Assembly (NCBI GenBank): GCA_963783175.1
Contig: CAWANG010000035.1
Coordinates: 1-64,000, forward strand
Length of the DNA stretch: 64,000 bases
Reading direction: 5' to 3'
Source of the DNA: Roseiarcus sp963783175
GTDB lineage: Bacteria > Pseudomonadota > Alphaproteobacteria > Rhizobiales > Beijerinckiaceae
Positions 8,931 through 17,931 of this stretch are shown here, piece by piece; the first letter of the stretch is position 1, and each line of letters starts with the position of its first letter. Both the position numbers and the translations under genes were made by a program. The notes under the pieces are model-generated. The model saw nothing but the letters and a program-made list of their open reading frames with translations, did no database searches and was not told the origin of the DNA.

Positions 8931-9391
8931 CTCGAAGGCGATGGGGCGCCCGCGGGCGTCGACGATGGCGTGGATTTTCGTGGTGCGGCCCCCGCGCGAG
9001 CGTCCAATCGCCTGCGCCTCGGCCCCCCTTTTCCGCCCGCTGCCGAGCGATGCGCTTTGGCGGTCGTGCTATCGATCGCCTGATCCTCGCCGGGGCTGGT
9101 GTGCGCAAGCGCTTCAAAGAGCCGCCGCCACAGCCCTCGCATCGTCCAGCGACGAAACCGATTGTAGATCGTCGTCGACGGCCCATAGACGGGTGGGCAG
9201 TCCTGCCAGCGACAGCCCGTCTTGAGCACATGAACGATGCCGCTGATCACCCGGCGATCGTCGGTCCTGCGCCCCCCAGGCTGGTTCTTCGGGAGAAGCG
9301 GCTCAATGGCTTCCCACTGCGCCTCCGACAGCCAAAATGCCCCTGCCACGATCCAAGCCCTCCAATCAATTCGGCTTAAATCACAACACAA
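8927..9391 (-). CDS. IS5-family transposase, ORFA
   Basis: The first frame of an IS427-group transposase. It carries the DUF4096-type N-terminus (AFWLSEAQWEAIEPLLP, GGRRTDDRRVISGIVHVLKTGCRWQDCP) and reaches the first part of the DDE domain with the catalytic Asp in QAIDSTTAKAHRSA. At the run of four A and six G (9023-9032 on the + strand) the ribosome can slip into the second frame, where GAEAQAIGRSRGGRTT continues the domain. Unslipped, the frame runs into an arginine-rich tail. The slippage is normal for this IS group, so I do not call it a defect. Confidence 0.85.
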   Translation of the reverse strand: MCCDLSRIDWRAWIVAGAFWLSEAQWEAIEPLLPKNQPGGRRTDDRRVISGIVHVLKTGCRWQDCPPVYGPSTTIYNRFRRWTMRGLWRRLFEALAHTSPGEDQAIDSTTAKAHRSAAGGKGGPRRRRLDARAGAAPRKSTPSSTPAGAPSPSR

Positions 9392-9434
9392 TAATCAGTT
9401 CAATACATTGATCGAGTTTGGAGCCTAGGGCCCC

Positions 9435-10112
9435 TTAAAGCTCGTCGCCGGCCAGTGCAGCCTTGATCCTGCCGGCCGCCTCCTGGGCGTTGCGCCAATG
9501 GGGCGCGATCGCGAGCGCGCGCTCGTAGACTTTGAGCGCGTCCTCTTTCTTCCCGCGCGCTTCGAGGATTGCCGCCATGCCCATGAGCGCGCCCAGGTGC
9601 CGGGGCTCGCGCTTGAGCGTTTGCGCGATGTCGGCCATCGAGCCGTCATAGTCGTCGTCGAGGTAGCGGGCGGTCGCCCTGGCGTTCCAGCCTTCCGCCC
9701 AGTCGGGCTCGAGCGCGATCGTCGCATCGAGGATTTTCAGCGCATCCGGATATTCCTCCGCCCCGATCGCCTGCCGGGCCCGTCGCAGCAGAAGATCGGC
9801 GGTGTCCGAGCCGGATTCGGCATAGGCGTGTAGGAGCAGGGTGATGATCCCGGCAGTCTCGTCCGCGTCCTTGGCGGCGGCGAGCCGCGCATAGAGATCG
9901 GCGCGCGCCTCGGCCGGCGTTTGCGCCGGCGGCTCATCCTGCTTGGTCTGCGGCGTCTCGCTGTCGGGCTTGGCCTGGCCGTCAGGCTCCGCCTGGGCGT
10001 CGGGCCTGGCTTGGGGGGCGGCGGGCGTGTCCTCCGCGAACCCAGGCGCTCCGGACAGGACAAGCGCCAGGCTGATGAAAAGGGAGTGCGCGCGAAGCCG
10101 CATGGGCAGCAT
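9435..10112 (-). CDS. exported tetratricopeptide-repeat protein
   Basis: A 225-residue protein with a signal peptide (MLPMRLRAHSLFISLALVL then SGAPGFA) and a proline/alanine/glutamine-rich linker up to about residue 60. After it come at least three TPR-like repeats: AIGAEEYPDALKILDATIAL, GWNARATARYLDDDYDGSM, and KKEDALKVYERALAIAPHW. Such proteins are periplasmic scaffolds. Start choice is uncertain: ATGs lie 27 bases upstream and 9 bases downstream, and none has a strong ribosome site; I took the one giving a normal signal peptide. The IS5 element ends only a few bases after the stop. No specific role can be assigned. Confidence 0.8.
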   Translation of the reverse strand: MLPMRLRAHSLFISLALVLSGAPGFAEDTPAAPQARPDAQAEPDGQAKPDSETPQTKQDEPPAQTPAEARADLYARLAAAKDADETAGIITLLLHAYAESGSDTADLLLRRARQAIGAEEYPDALKILDATIALEPDWAEGWNARATARYLDDDYDGSMADIAQTLKREPRHLGALMGMAAILEARGKKEDALKVYERALAIAPHWRNAQEAAGRIKAALAGDEL

Positions 10113-10164
10113 TTTACCGCGCGGCGCGGCGGCCGTCAAAAAGGATCGGCGCGCCGAAGGGCTC

Positions 10165-10296
10165 CTATCCCTGCCGGGCCTTGTAGCGCTTTTGCGTCTT
10201 GTTGATGATATAGACGCGGCCCTTGCGGCGCACGAGGCGGTTGTCGCGATGGCGATTGCGCAACGATTTCAGCGAATTACGGACTTTCACGTTCAT
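10165..10296 (-). CDS. rpmJ: 50S ribosomal protein L36
   Basis: A 43-residue basic protein, MNVKVRNSLKSLRNRHRD.. ending KTQKRYKARQG. This is the zinc-free, longer L36 type found in alphaproteobacteria (MKVRNSLKSLK..), which lacks the zinc-ligand cysteines. It binds 23S rRNA late in assembly of the large subunit. It lies 52 bases upstream of the TPR gene on the same strand. It is too short for many gene callers. Identification is secure from sequence. Confidence 0.93.
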   Translation of the reverse strand: MNVKVRNSLKSLRNRHRDNRLVRRKGRVYIINKTQKRYKARQG

Positions 10297-10503
10297 CACC
10301 AGGGGTTCTTCGCGCGCGAGAACGAACCCACGGCGGATAAAAGGAAGCGCGCTCTATGCCTCAAAGCGTCTCGGCGATCAAGTGCGTGTGTCCATAGTCC
10401 GGCGGCGTCGGCCCCCGCGGCCTTTTTTCAGTCCAACTCCGCCGTCAGATTGCCGGCCAAGCTTGCCGGCAGGGGATCAAACGCGCGACAGGAGGCTCTT
10501 TCC

Positions 10504-10944
10504 ATGAGAGTGTCGGACGTCCTCCAATCGAACCGCCAGACGCTTCAGACCTGCATCGCGGAAGAATCGATCGCGTCGATCTGCACCCGGTTGAGCGCCC
10601 TCAACATCGGCGCCTTCCCGGTCTGCGACGCTCACGGAACGCTCATCGGAATCATCTCCGAGCGCGACGTCGTCCGCGCCTTCGCCAAGGACGGAGCGCG
10701 CCTCGCCGACATGCACGTCCGCGATCTGATGACCCGCGAGGTTACGACCTGCGGGCTGGAAACGCCGATGGTGGAAGCGGAAAAGATCATGAACAGGCGC
10801 CGCGTCCGCCATCTGCCGGTGATGGACGGGGGAAAGCTCGTCGGCATGCTGTCGATCCGGGACGTCATGGTCTGGCGGCAGCAGGAAGCGCGCGATGAGG
10901 TCAATGTGCTTCGGGACGCGATGATCGCGGTTCGGAACCGCTGA
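10504..10944 (+). CDS. CBS-domain pair protein
   Basis: A 146-residue protein made of two CBS domains: residues about 8-60 (IASICTRLSALNIGAFPVCD, LIGIISERDVVRAF) and about 75-128 (LMTREVTTCGLETPMVEAEK, VRHLPVMDGGKLVGMLSIRD). Stand-alone CBS pairs bind adenosyl ligands such as AMP, ATP or SAM and report energy state; this ligand is unknown. The ATG follows AGGAGGCTCTTTCC, a strong ribosome site. A much longer in-frame extension upstream exists but is not conserved-looking and overlaps rpmJ on the other strand. Confidence 0.92.
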   Translation: MRVSDVLQSNRQTLQTCIAEESIASICTRLSALNIGAFPVCDAHGTLIGIISERDVVRAFAKDGARLADMHVRDLMTREVTTCGLETPMVEAEKIMNRRRVRHLPVMDGGKLVGMLSIRDVMVWRQQEARDEVNVLRDAMIAVRNR

Positions 10945-10990
10945 TCGGAACGGCGCGGCCGCGCCCCGAGCGGCGGCGAGGATCGGAATT

Positions 10991-11075
10991 CCAAATCCGG
11001 CGCAACAATTCCCAAGCCGGGCGCAACAATATCAAAGCCGCCCGCAACGATAACCAAATCCAACGCAACAAAAAT
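10991..11075. repeat. four tandem degenerate 21-bp repeats
   Basis: Four head-to-tail copies with a 21-bp period share the core CAA-N5-CGCAACAA; the first reads CCAAATCCGGCGCAACAAT. They lie in the 350-bp space between the CBS gene and the thioesterase gene, which holds no supported gene. The run drifts from GC-rich to A-rich copies. Confidence 0.7.
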
Positions 11076-11298
11076 CAAAATTCATTTTTCACCCGCGGAT
11101 TGAGCCTTTTCAAAGACTTGCGGCGAATCCGCGCCAAATTGAGTGGCTGCCCTTCTCTCCCGGCCTGCCGCTCGGGTCGCTTCGACCGGCGATCCACCCT
11201 TGGTACCACGGATTCTGATTTTCGTAAAGCAATTGTCCATAAATTGAAGAGGCAATCGTGGGGACGAGAAAGAACCAAGCGGCTTCGTTCCGGAAGAG

Positions 11299-11760
11299 TC
11301 AGTCGGGGCCGCGCGGCGCCTTCAGCCCCTCCATCAGCCGCCGATGCCCGTCGGGAATCGAAACCGGGCGGTTCGTCGCCCGCTCGACATAAACGTGGGT
11401 GTACCGTCCGGCGGCCGCCGCCGTCGCCGCGCCGGCCTTGAACACCGCGAGGTGGTAGCGCACTGACGAGCGGCCGAGGTGCTCAACCGCGACCCCGACT
11501 TCCGCCGGCTCGGGATAGGTGAGGCTCGAGTAGAACCGGCAGCTGCTCTCGACCACGAGCCCGATGATCGGGCTCGACGCCGGATCGAGGAGCCCCGCCT
11601 CGATCAGAATCGCATTCACCGCGGAATCGAACAGGGCGTAATAGACGACGTTGTTGAGATGGCCGTAGGCGTCATTGTCGCTCCAGCGCGTCGCAAGCGC
11701 GACGAACCGGGCGAAAGCCTCGCGAGAAGGCGGCCCTTGGCGATCGGGATCGGCGGCCAT
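11299..11760 (-). CDS. acyl-CoA thioesterase, hotdog fold
   Basis: A 153-residue single-hotdog protein of the 4-hydroxybenzoyl-CoA thioesterase class. The family's N-terminal motif is clear: TRWSDNDAYGHLNNVVYYALFD with the catalytic Asp. Then come SSCRFYSSLTYPEPAEVGV and RYTHVYVERATNRPVSIP. It hydrolyses acyl-CoA thioesters in the cytoplasm; the chain it prefers is not readable. The ATG has GGAGGGG six bases upstream; the longer in-frame extension lacks a ribosome site. No operon partner. Confidence 0.9.
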   Translation of the reverse strand: MAADPDRQGPPSREAFARFVALATRWSDNDAYGHLNNVVYYALFDSAVNAILIEAGLLDPASSPIIGLVVESSCRFYSSLTYPEPAEVGVAVEHLGRSSVRYHLAVFKAGAATAAAAGRYTHVYVERATNRPVSIPDGHRRLMEGLKAPRGPD

Positions 11761-12027
11761 GCATGCCCCTCCAGTCCGCTCGCGGTTGGCTTCGCCTCTT
11801 AGCCCTGGCGAGACTATCATGACAAGGCGACGCGCCGCTCCGTCTCACTTCGGACTCCGGGTTTGGGCGGGAAGCGGACAACGCCCAAGACGGCTCACGA
11901 CGTCCGGTGTCGGTAGAGTAGGAGTGTGGCGCGGTGACTTTAGGTTGAGCATATCTGTTTGCCGCCCCTTTCGTCTGGCGGTGTCTTAGTGGCTCAGCCG
12001 TGGCTCCGTTTCCACACCCCTCTCATC

Positions 12028-12060
<33 letters not shown>

Positions 12061-12074
12061 TCGGACAAGACCTC

Positions 12075-13343
12075 ACGCCTTGTACGCAATCGTGAGCGGC
12101 TAGGCGTAGAGCGTAGTGGTAGAGGTGCGAGAGTGGATAGCTCGCCTCGTCGTCTGACTTTGTGCTTGGAGCGCAACCACCGGCGCAACCGCACTGCTGT
12201 GTAAGCGTCGAGCGCCGATACGCTTGTTGATGGTTCCTACTTGGAAGTAGTTGCCATCCGCGCAACGCACGGTTCACTTACTCACCAGCGTTGTGGTCTC
12301 TTGCCATGTTCCCGCTCGGTCGGTAGGGCGTGGACTTTCTCGACCACGCGCTGAATGCTTTTCTTTGACGGCCGGTAGCGATACGGGCCTCGCCGGTCTG
12401 CGAAAACATTCGCCGAACGTGTATCCAGAAAGTCGACTCCCTCCGGCACTTTGCAGACGCGCGTCTTCTCCTCGTTCACCGTCAGCCTCAGCTTGCCCAT
12501 GATCTCCGCAGTCGTTGCAAGGCTTCTTCGGCCTTGCCCTTCTGCACAGGATCACGAGGTCGTCGGCGTAGGTCACGAGCCGCGTGCCGAAGGTTCGCTC
12601 GAGCCGAACATCTTCCATCCCAGCACGAACCGGCGCATGTAAATGTTCGCCAGCACGGGTGAGATGGGCGAGCTCTGCGGAATGCCGCGCCGCGTGTCCC
12701 GCGCTCGGTCGTGCGTGTCTTCCGACCCGATCATCGGTTTCTTCCACGGGACAATCCAGCACACCCTGATCAGATGCAGCACGCGCCGATCAACGATCCG
12801 GCGCGCTACGACTTCAAAAGCTCGGCATGGGGAATGCTCCCGAAGTAGTCCGCGAGGTCGGCGTCCACCACTTCCGGATGGCCGCGAAACAGCAGCTCTC
12901 CCGCGCGACACGCTGTTGGGCGTTTGCCGGGGCGGTAGGGGTAGAGTTGATGGGAGGTCGCTTCGAAGATCGGCTCCAGCACCAGCATCGCTGCTGTCAT
13001 GCAGACCGATCCGCAAGGTTGAGACGCCAGCGGCCTGAGCTTGCCGTTGGCCTTCGGTATGTAAACGCGTCTGATAGGGTCCGGTCGGTAAGTTCCTGCC
13101 TGAGCGCAAGCGCCAGTTCGCCAGCCATCGCTCGACCCGTACGCTTCGACTGCCTCGAAGTCCTGACGGTCCACGCCCGGCGCGCCCTGTTGGAGCGGCA
13201 CTGGGCATAGGCGTGCGCCAGAATGTCGTCGCGGCTGATCTTGTCGTAGAGGACGTAGAAGCGGTAGCCGGGTTCTGCCTTCGCTTTCGCGTGCAACGCC
13301 GTCTGCAGTTTCTGAACGCTGTCGGAGTTGATAGGTTGCCCAA
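12075..13343 (-). pseudogene. group II intron reverse transcriptase/maturase, many frameshifts
   Basis: Homology is continuous but jumps between all three frames. MGNLSTP begins it; then, in other frames, follow KAEPGYRFYVLYDKISRDD, GAPGVDRQDFEAVEAYG, TYRPDPIRRVYIPKANGKL, HPEVVDADLADYFGSIPH (RT domain with catalytic Asp residues), GIPQSSPISPVLANIYMRR and RLVTYADDLVILCRR (the YADD active site). The C-terminal maturase parts are RPSKKSIQRVVEKVHAL and RLRRWLRSKHKVRRR. At least five indels are needed, so this is a real pseudogene unless the local sequence is poor. The intron could only move or splice with help from another copy's protein. Confidence 0.85.
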
Positions 13344-13964
13344 TCTCCAGGTCCCTCGCTGCGTCTTGCGTCTGTCTTGAACTGAGGCCCCTTCCCTCCC
13401 CCGGCGTTACCCGGCTTCACCGGTACTACGAACCTCTCCGCCACCCCATGAGGCCCGGCCTATCCCTCGCGGGCGTCTGGTTGGTCATCCCTGACCGCGC
13501 TATGGGGCTTCCCGTGTTGCGCGCGCTTTCCTTGTGTACGTGCTGCCGCCACTACCCCGGTGCAGCGACTGGGCGTCGTCTTCGCTCATCTCGCTAGCCG
13601 TATCAGCCTTCCCCGAAAACGTCGTCGGGTCGGCCTGCACATCGTCCTTTTCGAGGCTTGCTCGGCGTTTACTCGCGTTGCGGCCCGCACACTCGCGCCG
13701 TCACCTATACGTGACCACCTACACCGAAGGCTTCAGCCATTTCGTCACCTCCATGACTGCTCCGGTTGCTTCCGGCTGGAGCGTTCGCCGGGTGGGGCTT
13801 GCACCCACTGGAAAGCGCCGCCTTCTCACGGCGCACACGTGAAGCGGACATTGCAGACGGCGGTTCTGAGCGCCTCAAGTGGGCGAAAGAGGCGCCCTTT
13901 CTCCACCTGATTTCAGCACCGCATGTTCTGCTAATTTCATACGTAGTACAAAGATCTTGATGAG

Positions 13965-15327
13965 GTGGACGGCCCCTGCTCCCCGGCATCGATGTGCCAC
14001 AACGTGGTCGTCAGTGAACGCCACAACTGAGAGGAGCCGTCCGCCATGCAAACTATCACAATCGGTCTCGATCTCGCCAAGCACTGGTTTCAGGTTCACG
14101 GGGTCGACGCTGCTGGAAAGATTGTTATCAAGCGAAGGCTGCGCCGCGCGGAAGTTGTCGAGTTCTTTCGCGGTCAAGAACCTTGCCTCGTCGGCATGGA
14201 GGCCTGCGCGACGGCGCACCATTGGGCGCGCGAACTGATCGCGTTGGGCCATGAGGTCAAGCTGATGCCGCCGGCCTACGTGAAGGCCTACGTCAAGCGC
14301 AACAAGAACGACGCCGCGGACGCCGCGGCGATCTGCGAGGCGGTGACGAGGCCGTCGATGCGGTTCGTTCCGGTTAAGGACGTCGATCAGCAAGCGGTGC
14401 TGATGATGCACCGGGCGCGCAACCTGCTGGTTCGTCAGCGGACCATGGCTGGTCAATGCGCTGCGCGCGCATCATGGCCGAATTCGGCGTCATCGCGCCG
14501 CAGGGTCTGCGCCATGTCGAATGGTTGGTCGAAGCGATCGAAGAGAACAAAGCTGGCTTGCCGGAATTGGCGCGGTCGATCCTGCGGCTCATCGTGGCGC
14601 AACTGGACGATACGCAGGCCAAGATCCGGCAGATCGAGGCGAGACTGGCGCGATGGCATCGGCGGCAACCGGCTCAGCAAGCTGCTGGCGACCGTTCCGG
14701 GCGTCGGAATCATGGGGGCGAGCGCGATCGCAGCGACGGTTAGCGATCCAAGCCTGTTCCGGTCTGGGCGAGAATTCGCGGCCTGGCTCGGCATGACGCC
14801 GCGACAGAATTCCTCCGGCGGCAAGGAGCGGCTGGGGCGAACCAGCAAACGCGGCGACAAATACATTCGCTCCCTACTCGTCGCGGGGGCGGTCGCCGTT
14901 CTGCGGCATGCGCGCGAGCGCGCGACCGAGGACGGCGAATGGGTGCGCGCCATGCTGGCGCGAAAGCCGGCCAAGCTCGTGGCGGTCGCGCTCGCCAACA
15001 GGACCGCCCGCATCGTCTGGGCGGTGATGGCGCGCGGCGACGGCTATCGAGCAAAAGAGATCGTCGGGCAAGCGGCCTGAAACGGCCGTAAGGTCCGCAA
15101 GATTGCGAGGGTGAAGAGGAAGTGATGGCGAAACGGTCGAGCCGTGGATCGGGAAGACCCGAATAAATCAAGGCGCACCTCAGCGCGCAATCTTGATAGG
15201 GACCCGATCCGCGAACTCCATCAGGGCCAGCGGCCATATGCGCCGCACCAACGGGCCGGACATATGACTGCACCCGACCAGGTCGCCAAGCCGATACTCA
15301 AACCCCTTGCAGGCGGGGGCCGTCCAC
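13965..15327 (+). mobile_element. IS110-family element
   Basis: A DEDD-recombinase insertion sequence bounded by short subterminal inverted repeats: GTGGACGGCCCCTGC at 13965-13979 and its near complement GCGGGGGCCGTCCAC at 15313-15327. About 65 bp of non-coding sequence precede the transposase and about 245 bp follow it. IS110-family elements encode a structured guide (bridge) RNA in one of these non-coding ends; the long 3' side here would suit the IS1111-like arrangement. No target duplication is expected for this family. Outer limits are approximate to about ten bases. Confidence 0.8.
14046..15080 (+). pseudogene. IS110-family transposase, internally out of frame
   Basis: The N-terminal RuvC-like DEDD domain is intact in frame: TIGLDLAKHWFQVHGVD, LVGMEACATAHHWAREL and RNKNDAADAAAICEAV. 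The C-terminal Transposase_20 domain is also in frame: LLATVPGVGIMGASAIAATV, then TPRQNSSGGKERLGRTS, the serine-bearing motif of this family. Between about residues 135 and 210 the frame is wrong. The conserved middle (RAH, AEFGVIAPQGLRHVEWLV, AKIRQIEARLARWHR) is found in the two other frames. At least three indels, near 14447, 14472 and 14665, sum to zero, so a 344-residue open frame survives. As sequenced the enzyme should be inactive. Confidence 0.85.
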
Positions 15328-15617
15328 ATATGACGCCGCGACAAAATTCCTCCGGTGGCAAGGAGCGGCTGGGGCGAACCAGCAAACGCGGCGACAAATA
15401 CATTCGCTCCCTACTCGTCGCGGGGGCGGTCGCCGTTCTGCGGCATGCGCGCGAGCGCGCGACCAAGGACGGCGAATGGGTGCGCGCCATGCTGGCGCGA
15501 AAGCCGGCCAAGCTCGTGGCGGTCGCGCTCGCCAACCGAACCGCCCGCATCGTCTGGGCGGTAATGGCGCGCGGAGACGGCTATCGAGCAAAAGAGATCG
15601 TCGGGCAAGCGGCCTGA
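15264..15617 (+). pseudogene. IS110 transposase C-terminal fragment, junction 1-2
   Basis: A 117-residue open frame created by the tandem duplication. It starts with MTAPDQVAKPILKPLAGGG, encoded by what is normally the non-coding right end of the element, and reads through the junction into MTPRQNSSGGKERLGRTS and the rest of the transposase C-terminus. It keeps the serine motif but lacks the DEDD domain. I see no good ribosome site, so expression is doubtful. Confidence 0.75.
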
Positions 15618-15800
15618 ACCGGCCGTAAGGTCCGCAAGATTGCGAGGGTGAAGAGGAAGTGATGGCGAAACGGTCGAGCCGTAGATTGGGAAGACCCGAA
15701 TAAATCAACGCGCACCTCAGCGCGCAATCTTGATAGGGACCCGATCCGCGAACTCCATCAGGGCCAGCGGCCATATGCGCCGCACCAACGGGCCGGACAT

Positions 15801-16154
15801 ATGACTGCACCCGACCAGGTCGCCAAGCCGATACTCAAACCCCTTGCAGGCGGGGGCCGTCCACATATGACGCCGCGACAAAATTCCTCCGGTGGCAAGG
15901 AGCGGCTGGGGCGAACCAGCAAACGCGGCGACAAATACATTCGCTCCCTACTCGTCGCGGGGGCGGTCGCCGTTCTGCGGCATGCGCGCGAGCGCGCGAC
16001 CAAGGACGGCGAATGGGTGCGCGCCATGCTGGCGCGAAAGCCGGCCAAGCTCGTGGCGGTCGCGCTCGCCAACCGAACCGCCCGCATCGTCTGGGCGGTA
16101 ATGGCGCGCGGAGACGGCTATCGAGCAAAAGAGATCGTCGGGCAAGCGGCCTGA
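15801..16154 (+). pseudogene. IS110 transposase C-terminal fragment, junction 2-3
   Basis: The second copy of the same 117-residue chimeric frame, as far as I can compare identical to the one 537 bases upstream. The third equivalent start (16338) runs into unrelated flanking sequence and has no transposase part. Confidence 0.75.
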
Positions 16155-16435
16155 ACCGGCCGTAAGGTCCGCAAGATTGCGAGGGTGAAGAGGAAGTGAT
16201 GGCGAAACGGTCGAGCCGTAGATTGGGAAGACCCGAATAAATCAACGCGCACCTCAGCGCGCAATCTTGATAGGGACCCGATCCGCGAACTCCATCAGGG
16301 CCAGCGGCCATATGCGCCGCACCAACGGGCCGGACATATGACTGCACCCGACCAGGTCGCCAAGCCGATACTCAAACCCCTTGCAGGCGGGGGCCGTCCA
16401 CATATGATTTCTGCACAGCTGACGGGTTCGCTTCT

Positions 16436-17356
16436 CTATTCCAGATAGGGCGTCAGGACATCTTCGATCCATTTCATGAATGCGCGGACTCGGCGCGACA
16501 GGTTGCGCCGATGCGCTACTACGAGGGACACGGCAAGCGACCGGCGACCAAAGTCGGGTAGAATTTCCACCAGTGCTCCGCTCTCCAAGTATCGGCCGAT
16601 CCCCAAGAGTGGCGCCTGAATCAGGCCAAGGCCGGCGAGCGCCGCGGCTTCGTAGGTCTGCGCGCTGTTGACGTGTAGCGCACCCGGCAACTGAAACGTC
16701 GCATAGCTGTCGCCGTCCGGATATTCCCATCCATAGGGTTTTGCGCCCAGTGTCGTTGAAAAATGAATTGTCCGATGTTCCTGACGCTGGAGATCTTCTA
16801 GTGATCGAGGGACGCCATAGCGCGCCAGATAGGCAGGACTGGCGGCGTTGACCATGCGTAACTTGCCCAGCGGGCGGGCGATCAGCGTCTCGTCCCCGAT
16901 GGGACCAAGCCGCAATACACAGTCAAACCCCTCATGAACCAGATCGACCTGCCGATCCGTACTCGACACCTCCAGCTCCAACTCGGGGTGAGTCGCCATG
17001 AAATCCGGTAAGGCCGGCACGATCGTTGTGCGCGCCACCTCGGTCGGAAGATCGACCCGCAGACGCCCGCGAAGCGCCACGCGATCGCCTGCGAACATCG
17101 AGTGGAGATCGTCAACGTCGGCGAGCAGATCGCGAGCACGGGCATGAAATGTGCGTCCGTCCTCCGTCAACTGCACGCTGCGTGTCGTCCGGTGCAGAAG
17201 CCTGGCGCCGACATCTTCTTCCAGCTTCCGGACCGCCGTTGAGGCCCGTCCCTTCCGAATGCCCAGGCTATCGGCCGCGCGGGTGAAGCTCCCCATTTCC
17301 GCTACCGTTACGAAAATGAGGATGGGTTCGAGATTCTGCACCGTCGCCCCCGGCAT
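16436..17356 (-). CDS. LysR-family transcriptional regulator
   Basis: A 306-residue LysR protein. The N-terminal helix-turn-helix is at about residues 10-65 (EPILIFVTVAEMGSFTRAAD, SLGIRKGRASTAVRKLE, LLHRTTRSVQLTEDG). The effector-binding part follows (RGRLRVDLPTEVART, then FDCVLRLGPIGDETLIAR). It belongs to the DsdC/CrgA-like branch often found next to short-chain or NmrA-type reductases. It is divergent from the DoxX/NmrA pair with 108 bases between, so control of that pair is likely. The IS110 repeat array ends 32 bases downstream of its stop and has not entered the gene. Confidence 0.92.
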   Translation of the reverse strand: MPGATVQNLEPILIFVTVAEMGSFTRAADSLGIRKGRASTAVRKLEEDVGARLLHRTTRSVQLTEDGRTFHARARDLLADVDDLHSMFAGDRVALRGRLRVDLPTEVARTTIVPALPDFMATHPELELEVSSTDRQVDLVHEGFDCVLRLGPIGDETLIARPLGKLRMVNAASPAYLARYGVPRSLEDLQRQEHRTIHFSTTLGAKPYGWEYPDGDSYATFQLPGALHVNSAQTYEAAALAGLGLIQAPLLGIGRYLESGALVEILPDFGRRSLAVSLVVAHRRNLSRRVRAFMKWIEDVLTPYLE

Positions 17357-17464
17357 TGTTCGCCAAATAGAGAACAGTCAGTTCATTTCTGCGGTGTTTA
17401 TCATATCTAAGAGACACAATAAGTTAAGATCCGAATATGGGATGCCCCCATCGGAGAATGACAA

Positions 17465-17887
17465 ATGTCCGAAACCATGAACCTGCACTATGTGCCTGAA
17501 ACTATGACCTTGCGTCGCGCCCTATGGGCCGGCGGGATAATGAGCGCCATTGTCGTTATCGCTCTGGTGGCGGACGGCGCTGTTCAGCTTTTCATGCCGG
17601 CACGGGTCGCGAGCGTGTTGCAGGAAACCGGGTTCGCGATGGACGTGACCCGTGTCGTGGGTCCGATCATACTCGTCTGCGCCATCCTTTACGCCATTCC
17701 GGCCACCTCCGTCCTCGGCGCGATCCTAGTGACGGGCTTTCTGGGAGGCGCCATCTGCGCCCATGTCCGCATCGGTGAGTTGGGATCGCCGCCGGAAATC
17801 ATTTCCCTGCTTCTGGGAGCGATGACATGGGGCGGCCTTTATCTCCGCGATCCCCGCATCCGGGGCATTCTGCCGCTCATCCGTTGA
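17465..17887 (+). CDS. DoxX-like membrane protein
   Basis: A 140-residue inner-membrane protein with four predicted spans (about 20-42, 62-82, 86-105, 109-126). The pattern fits DoxX-like family proteins: GGIMSAIVVIALVADGAVQLF, VGPIILVCAILYAIPATSVL, GAILVTGFLGGAICAHVRIG. The function of these proteins is not established; some act with quinone or thiol redox systems. It is first in a two-gene unit with the NmrA-type gene and divergent from the LysR gene. The ribosome site (CGGAGAATGACAA) is acceptable. Confidence 0.88.
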   Translation: MSETMNLHYVPETMTLRRALWAGGIMSAIVVIALVADGAVQLFMPARVASVLQETGFAMDVTRVVGPIILVCAILYAIPATSVLGAILVTGFLGGAICAHVRIGELGSPPEIISLLLGAMTWGGLYLRDPRIRGILPLIR

Positions 17888-17931
17888 ACCAACAGGGGCG
17901 TGCTCTGTCCCTCAAGATCAGGAGAAAACGC

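Larger units (their letters stand above)
8582..9427 (-). mobile_element. IS5-family element (IS427 group)
   Basis: An 846-bp insertion sequence with imperfect terminal inverted repeats, 15 of 19 positions matching: TAGGGTCGAGACTCAATCA at 8582-8600 and the complement of TAGGCTCCAAACTCGATCA at 9409-9427. It contains the two overlapping frames of an IS427-type transposase joined by a slippery run. I see no clear target duplication; flanks contain CTAG-like sequence, the usual target of this group. Confidence 0.85.
14793..16403 (+). repeat. three tandem 537-bp units from the IS110 3' end
   Basis: The segment from inside the transposase gene through the right inverted repeat occurs three times head to tail: 14793-15329, 15330-15866 and 15867-16403. 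Each unit holds the last 95 transposase codons, the whole 3' non-coding region and the right repeat. Units 2 and 3 agree at every site I compared, and both differ from unit 1 at shared sites (for example AAATTCC for GAATTCC, ACCAAGG for ACCGAGG, AATCAACG for AATCAAGG). Each junction is at ATGA, which also occurs at the element's outer flank (16404), so amplification through four-base microhomology is plausible. Confidence 0.93.

Noticed and set aside
9023..9032. Frameshift lesion in the IS5 transposase
   Set aside because: IS427-group elements normally join two frames by slippage at an A/G run, so this is not damage.
10991..11075. CRISPR array
   Set aside because: Period 21 with no separate spacers and no cas genes; it is a simple tandem repeat.
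13836..13964. Gene interrupted by the group II intron
   Set aside because: Joining the bases left of 11985 and right of 13836 gives no readable protein or RNA gene.
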